A stretch of 45,352 nt of DNA, taken from assembly GCF_900142195.1 (NCBI RefSeq), contig NZ_FRAB01000048.1:1-45352 (forward strand), given 5' to 3'. The notes beneath the pieces were generated by a model that was not told the DNA's origin, searched no databases, and worked only from the letters and a program-made list of their open reading frames with translations. Source of the DNA: Paraburkholderia terricola (GTDB lineage: Bacteria; Pseudomonadota; Gammaproteobacteria; Burkholderiales; Burkholderiaceae). Positions 41,068 through 45,352 of the stretch are shown piece after piece (positions within the stretch are counted from its first letter, which is position 1; every line of letters begins with the position of its first letter). The translations under genes and the position numbers were made by a program.

Positions 41068-42111
41068 TCAGTCCCGTGGTTGCATGATCCGCAGTGTGGG
41101 GCTTCCCTGAACGTTCCTGAGTGGCAAGTAGACACGGTGCGTCGAACCGTCGACTGCGACGATATGCGCATTGGGTCCGATGCGGCCATTGCCGATCTTC
41201 GACACTTTGCCCGCTTCGGCCTTGAACATCGAGACGATGCCGGCCTCACCAGCGACATAGAGCAGATGCAGTTGCGGATCGAAGGCCAGGACATCCGGAC
41301 CCTGACCGGCGTCGAAGGATGCAGTGACGCGCATCGTGCGCATGTCGAGCACCAGCAGCTTGTCATTGCCTTCACACGCGATGAAGGCGAGCCGTTGCCG
41401 CGGTTCGATCAGCAACCCGTGGTTGCCCTGCGCGCCCGCCAAGCCGATCCGCGCAACGATCCGGTCAGTAGCAGGGTCGATCTCGACCAGTTGCCTTCGG
41501 GATTGCACGTTCACGAAAATGTGCCGGGAAACCGGATCGTATTGCGTATTGCCGACTTCGCCACCCAGAGGAATCGTTGCCACACGCGTGTTCGTTCTGA
41601 CATCGATGACGGTTTCCGTCTCCCCGGTCTCGTCAGACACGTAAAGCTTGTGCGCCTCGGGGGCATAAGCCATGCCGTCCGGATAACGTCCACCCGGCAT
41701 GCGCGCGACGATTTTTAGCGTTGCTTCGTCGATCGCCACGATTTCATTCGTTCCCGTTGCTGAGGCATAGACGCGCGACAACTCGGGAATGGCAAGCACG
41801 CCGTGCACCGACGCGACGTTTGTGATGCGGCCAATGACACGCGACGCAGCCGCATCGAAGACGATGACCTCACCATCGCCCAGGTGAGCGATGAACAGCA
41901 GCTTGCGTCCGGGGTCGTAGCTCTCATAGTCTAGGCGCGTCGCGGCACCCGGCAACGGAATATCGGCGATGTGCTTCAAGGGCAGATCGCTCGCCGCCAA
42001 CTCGTCGGACGCAGCCGATGCCCGAAGGAGGGCAGGCCCCACAGCCGCGAGCGCAACGAACAGGGCGACGAACAGTGGCAAGCCAATGGGTCCAATGCGC
42101 GGAGTGTTCAT
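41068..42111 (-). CDS. periplasmic YVTN-type beta-propeller protein
   Basis: The 347-aa protein has an N-terminal hydrophobic export segment (LPLFVALFVALAAVGPALL). Seven-bladed propeller repeats follow with the typical pattern: GRKLLFIAHLGDGEVIVFD, VYASATGTNEIVAIDE, KLYVSDETGETETVID and FIACEGNDKLLVLDMRT. GGAGG lies before the ATG at 42111. Such proteins bind partners or ligands in the periplasm and rarely have their own enzyme activity. It lies upstream of box copy 3 on the same strand but is a separate unit; no link to the hopanoid genes is shown. Confidence 0.86.
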   Translation of the reverse strand: MNTPRIGPIGLPLFVALFVALAAVGPALLRASAASDELAASDLPLKHIADIPLPGAATRLDYESYDPGRKLLFIAHLGDGEVIVFDAAASRVIGRITNVASVHGVLAIPELSRVYASATGTNEIVAIDEATLKIVARMPGGRYPDGMAYAPEAHKLYVSDETGETETVIDVRTNTRVATIPLGGEVGNTQYDPVSRHIFVNVQSRRQLVEIDPATDRIVARIGLAGAQGNHGLLIEPRQRLAFIACEGNDKLLVLDMRTMRVTASFDAGQGPDVLAFDPQLHLLYVAGEAGIVSMFKAEAGKVSKIGNGRIGPNAHIVAVDGSTHRVYLPLRNVQGSPTLRIMQPRD

Positions 42112-42749
42112 GACGTCCTCCTGTTCAGGCCCGTACGGTCGCGAGCCGGTGGAACTCAGCCGCGACAGTGGTCTAGGAAAAAATTTCCACTCGCCTTTTG
42201 CGGCGCGCTATCGCGCCGCTCCGCCCTGCGCGTCCAGTGCGGTCTTAACCGCCTGCCGATGCATCGTTCCGATCAAACGCGAGAATCTCGACGCTTGGCT
42301 TGTTCCTGATCCGTCCAATCTGAAGTCGCAATGTTTCAAACCAGCAGAAACTGGCCGATGCTGCGGCGAATCAGTAGGTATCGCGGCAACTCCGGGCCCT
42401 TTAAGGTTCACTGTTTTCGGCCAATACCACACGTGTTTATGCCGCATCCGCATAATTCGCCGAGCCGATGGCTAACATTGAGCAAGTTGCGGTTCAGCGA
42501 TTGATCGAGTGGCGAAGGTCGTCTGAATACTACCAATATAATGGCTGTTATGACAGCGACGGATGCAAGTATGGGCGTCGGGGCATATCTTAGCGTTCCT
42601 GTTGGACAGGGACGCCGTTTTTGATCTCGTCGCGGTTAGGTTGACTGCGCGTATATTATACACGGTCCCGGACGTCGCAATCTCTGTCGGGTATCTATAA
42701 GTTAGCAGAAGAATGCGATGCGCTCAACCATCAATAGGTGAAGAGGAAA
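42112..42749. other. AT-richer region with no supported gene
   Basis: From about 42470 the base composition shifts to lower GC (for example TATATTATAC near 42650), matching the methyltransferase gene that follows. No gene or intact repeat is seen. This may be the left border of a transferred segment. Confidence 0.45.
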
Positions 42750-43697
42750 ATGACCGTCGATTCCCGTGCTGGGCCACGTTTTGAACCGATTTTTCGGAAA
42801 AAGATACTGGCGAAGCGTGTTACCACGAGGAATTTTAGCTATGTAATAACCCGATTGTCGTTTCATTGGCTTAATAGGATAGCGGACGATCATCTTCAGG
42901 CACGAGGCCATAAGATGGCCGTCTTTGCGAATGAACATATAGGCGGATTTATCCATGCTTTCGGGGTTTACGAGCAGGAGGAGCTTGACGCACTTTTCAA
43001 TTTCCTAGAGCCTCTACGTGATGTTTTTCGTGCAGGCATGGCGCTAGACATCGGTGCCAATGTCGGCAATCACAGCCTCTACTTCTCCAGGATATTTAAC
43101 GCGGTTCAATCCTTTGAGCCAGATCCATCGACTTTTTATTTGCTCAAGTTCAACGTGAGTTTTCGCAAGAAGATCACCGCATACAACATCGGGCTAGGAG
43201 ATCATAAGGGGACTTTCAGGCTGTTAGAAGTACCGAAGAACATGGGCGCCTCCACTATTGTCGCTGATCAGGTCGAAAGCAAATCCAGCACGGACTACGT
43301 CGATGTGCAGATTGTCAGGCTTGATGATCTTGACTATCGCGATGAAGGCCCCTGTTTTATCAAAATTGACGTTGAGGGCTTCGAACCAAGGGTACTTCAA
43401 GGCGGCTTAAGGACGATAACGAAGCACTGGCCACTTATAGTATTGGAGCAACATGAAAGTGCCTTTACGGAAGGAAGTACTGAATCGATTTTCATATTGA
43501 AGAATTTGGGATATGAATTTTGTTGGCATCAGAGCGGAGTAAGATCGCGAAACACCTTTGTTCGTCGCATTTTCAACATCAAAGAGTTGTTTATTGGGCG
43601 TACGCACAGGATTATTACTGCGGAGACGATTCCAGCGGGGGATTATTCAATGCTTATAGCGATACCTCCCCGCTTTAGAGATCTTCTCCATCTTTGA
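42750..43697 (+). CDS. FkbM-family methyltransferase
   Basis: The 315-aa protein has the class I SAM-binding motif ALDIGANVGNHSLYFS near residue 98, VQSFEPDPSTFYLLKFN near 120, and CFIKIDVEGFEPRVLQGGL near 205. These define FkbM-type O-methyltransferases acting on sugars, polyketides or other small molecules. The ATG at 42750 has AGAGG close by; GTG at 42738 is the alternative. Codon use is clearly AT-richer than the neighbours, with AAA, ATA and TTT common, which suggests horizontal transfer. It stands alone, so the substrate, perhaps a surface sugar, is unknown. Confidence 0.88.
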   Translation: MTVDSRAGPRFEPIFRKKILAKRVTTRNFSYVITRLSFHWLNRIADDHLQARGHKMAVFANEHIGGFIHAFGVYEQEELDALFNFLEPLRDVFRAGMALDIGANVGNHSLYFSRIFNAVQSFEPDPSTFYLLKFNVSFRKKITAYNIGLGDHKGTFRLLEVPKNMGASTIVADQVESKSSTDYVDVQIVRLDDLDYRDEGPCFIKIDVEGFEPRVLQGGLRTITKHWPLIVLEQHESAFTEGSTESIFILKNLGYEFCWHQSGVRSRNTFVRRIFNIKELFIGRTHRIITAETIPAGDYSMLIAIPPRFRDLLHL

Positions 43698-44377
43698 CGC
43701 GGAGCAAATAGTAGTACACCGGATTATCAAATTTCACGCTCAACGCTTGTTAGTTTTCTGTCGCATTTGCGCACTGATGTAGAATTGAGCGGCGGAATTT
43801 TCGAAAGCGAACCTTGAGAAAGCCTATAAAAACGAAGACCGATCGAACGAAACCGCCTGCGGGGAATGCCGCCAATGACCACACGCCGACCGCACGAGAC
43901 GAGCGACAGCGCGGGTGATGGCGCCAGAAGCGCCCGACCAGCGCAGTCGACGCTGAAAGCGTGGTTGTTGCCCACGCCGATTTCGGTAGATTCGGTCGCC
44001 TTGCTGCTGAGACTGAAAGAGTTTGTCGCCGTGGCCACCGAGACCATCGAGAACCAGGGTCTGATGCTTGAGGATTGGAAGCTGCGCGCGGTGCTGATGG
44101 ACACCCGCCTGTGTTATGCCGACGACTTCCTGTTCGGCATGCGGCGAGCGACGTTGCCTTCAGTGTCCTGCTTGTCACGATGACCAACATGTTTCCCGAG
44201 GAGACCGCGAGCGATATCGGGGATGAACAGGGTTGGTGAGAGAAGAACTGGGCCTGTCCGCCACCGTGCGCTTTGGCAGATCGAGCCGCTTCGGCTGGGC
44301 CCCCTGATGCTAACCAGACCAACGTACGCTTCCGAGTTCCGATGTTCAGGAAGGTGTTCGCGTTGTCGCAATAGTCA
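43698..44377. other. region without a confident gene
   Basis: Several overlapping frames exist on both strands. The most plausible is plus 43866-44183 (105 codons, containing LRLKEFVAVATETIENQGLM, then LEDWKLRAVLMDTRLCYADD), which has GGGGA before the ATG but no recognised family. Minus-strand frames across the same DNA are serine-rich and less convincing. It may be a remnant of a gene damaged when the FkbM segment arrived. Confidence 0.35.
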
Positions 44378-45352
44378 TTACTCGCCACGCTCCTGTCGCC
44401 TCACGCGCTGGCGTACCGAACGTGATACGCATCGCCCCAGATGCAGGATGCTTCGCATCGCAGCATAGTCCGCACTCGCCCGCTCGACTTCGAGCCGCGG
44501 GACGAGGGTTCCCCCGAAACCGCTGAGGAACTTGAGAATGCCGACATTGGAAATGCCGTCGAAATCGAAAGTGAGACTTCTTTCCCGGGCATTGCGCATG
44601 GCGTTCCATAACAACAGACCGATAACACCGCCATGGGCATCTTCTTTTCTCGACGACAGCAGGTAATACATTGTGTGCTGATCCCATATCACCGCGATGG
44701 CGGAGCACAAACTGCCGTCCGCCTGGTAGGCGCCAAGCACCATACCCGAGCCCCTCGAGATGAAGGCATCGACGAGTTGCTTCATGACGTGCGTGCCGTA
44801 GACGTTGTCCCGATTCCGGCGCGTCAGATTGGCATCGTAGAAGCTGACGAACAGGTTCGCGTCCGTTATCTGACGAACGGTGTGCTGTTCGCCGGCACGG
44901 CGAACCAGATTGCGGGTATTCGGACGAAGTCCGGCCCATACGTCCGGCTCGGCCCTGCCGGGCTCGATCCGCATCGTATAGCTTACGGCGACCTCGAAGC
45001 CCAGCAACGCAAATCCCATGGCATCCGAGACGTACGGATCGAACCGCTGGTGAAACAGCGCGCACTCCGGCAACTGCTCGACCAGGGCTTGCGTTGCACC
45101 GAAGCAATGACGCCAGTCATCGTCGCCCGTGCCTTTCGCTGCCGGAATCACGGGACCGAGCGTGCGCGTTAGCGGGGGCAAGGTCGAGAGGCGCCAGATG
45201 CCCTTGCGTGTCACGGTGTACGGCATTTCGGCGACCAGTTGACCACGGTCATGAACCGACGCCAGCTTCCAGTTGCCCCCGGTCGCGATATCCAGCCACC
45301 AGGGCTCATGGAAAATCGAGCGCCCGTTCAGACCGGCGCGTGCGGCGTGGAT
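44378..45352 (-). CDS. FemAB/GNAT-like acyltransferase (Acetyltransf_6 type), 5' end outside window
   Basis: At least 324 codons are open to the right edge, so the true start lies outside. Sequence upstream of the first ATG (45226) still matches the family: SIFHEPWWLDIATGGNWKLA, then VAEMPYTVTRKGIWRLSTLP. The C-terminal half has GMVLGAYQADGSLCSAIAV, YYLLSSRKEDAHGG, LLLWNAMRNARERSLTFDFD and SNVGILKFLSGFGGTLVP, typical of peptidoglycan-bridge and polysaccharide-acyltransferase-like GNAT proteins. It probably acylates a surface or exported sugar compound in the cytoplasm. The gene to the right, not visible, may define the pathway. Confidence 0.87.
   Translation of the reverse strand: MHAARAGLNGRSIFHEPWWLDIATGGNWKLASVHDRGQLVAEMPYTVTRKGIWRLSTLPPLTRTLGPVIPAAKGTGDDDWRHCFGATQALVEQLPECALFHQRFDPYVSDAMGFALLGFEVAVSYTMRIEPGRAEPDVWAGLRPNTRNLVRRAGEQHTVRQITDANLFVSFYDANLTRRNRDNVYGTHVMKQLVDAFISRGSGMVLGAYQADGSLCSAIAVIWDQHTMYYLLSSRKEDAHGGVIGLLLWNAMRNARERSLTFDFDGISNVGILKFLSGFGGTLVPRLEVERASADYAAMRSILHLGRCVSRSVRQRVRRQERGE

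Overview
The window is high-GC DNA from a Burkholderia-type betaproteobacterium, most likely Paraburkholderia, Caballeronia or Burkholderia. The evidence is a Burkholderia-style porin, QseBC- and TctD-type regulators, hopanoid side-chain genes of the hpnI/J/K/L families, and typical IS3 and IS110 elements. The species cannot be fixed from sequence reading alone.

Layout. (1) Positions 1-7063, all on the minus strand: a catabolic operon behind a LysR regulator. It encodes a VanB-type reductase, a VanA-type Rieske oxygenase, an AtoE-type permease, a CaiB-type CoA-transferase, a crotonase and the start of glutathione-dependent formaldehyde dehydrogenase. A demethylating oxygenase that releases formaldehyde, placed with a formaldehyde dehydrogenase, makes a coherent pathway. 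(2) 7064-14479 is a scrap region. It holds an IS3-family element (7512-10334, 3-bp target duplication GAC) split by an IS110-family element (about 8792-10293), an N-terminally cut aldehyde dehydrogenase abutting a chemoreceptor tail, a 148-bp MITE-like repeat, a two-gene hypothetical operon and a group II intron reverse-transcriptase relic. (3) 14480-21873: a secreted alkaline-phosphatase-superfamily enzyme, a lipoprotein beta-propeller, a 2-hydroxycarboxylate transporter, a small membrane protein and a NarX-like sensor kinase with a DctB-like sensor domain. (4) 22083-26577: a QseBC-like two-component system with a COG4705 membrane protein, a PAP2 phosphatase, a PepSY gene broken by an amber codon, and a tiny lipoprotein. 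(5) 27073-28961: a porin that starts with TTG and an orphan TctD-like response regulator.

(6) 29445-41012 is the most interesting part. Hopanoid (bacteriohopanetetrol) head-group genes lie in two minus-strand operons, one on each side of a dedicated two-component system: small membrane protein-hpnI-hpnK, and hpnJ-second glycosyltransferase-hpnL. The first operon and hpnJ, plus an uncharacterised 83-aa gene at 29569, are each preceded by the identical 19-bp sequence GCTTAAGGTTTCCTTCAGC. In all three cases it is followed after exactly 9 nt by a TANNAT -10 box, and it lies 105-108 bp before the start codon. The repeat has the CTTAAG-N5-CTTCAG form of a PmrA-type box. This points to a local, previously unremarked regulon that ties hopanoid decoration to an envelope-stress-type sensor. 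A GT4 glycosyltransferase and a NodB deacetylase (30206-32145) sit inside the same block.

(7) 41068-45352: a periplasmic beta-propeller, an AT-richer island with a FkbM methyltransferase, and a FemAB/GNAT-like acyltransferase that runs off the right edge.
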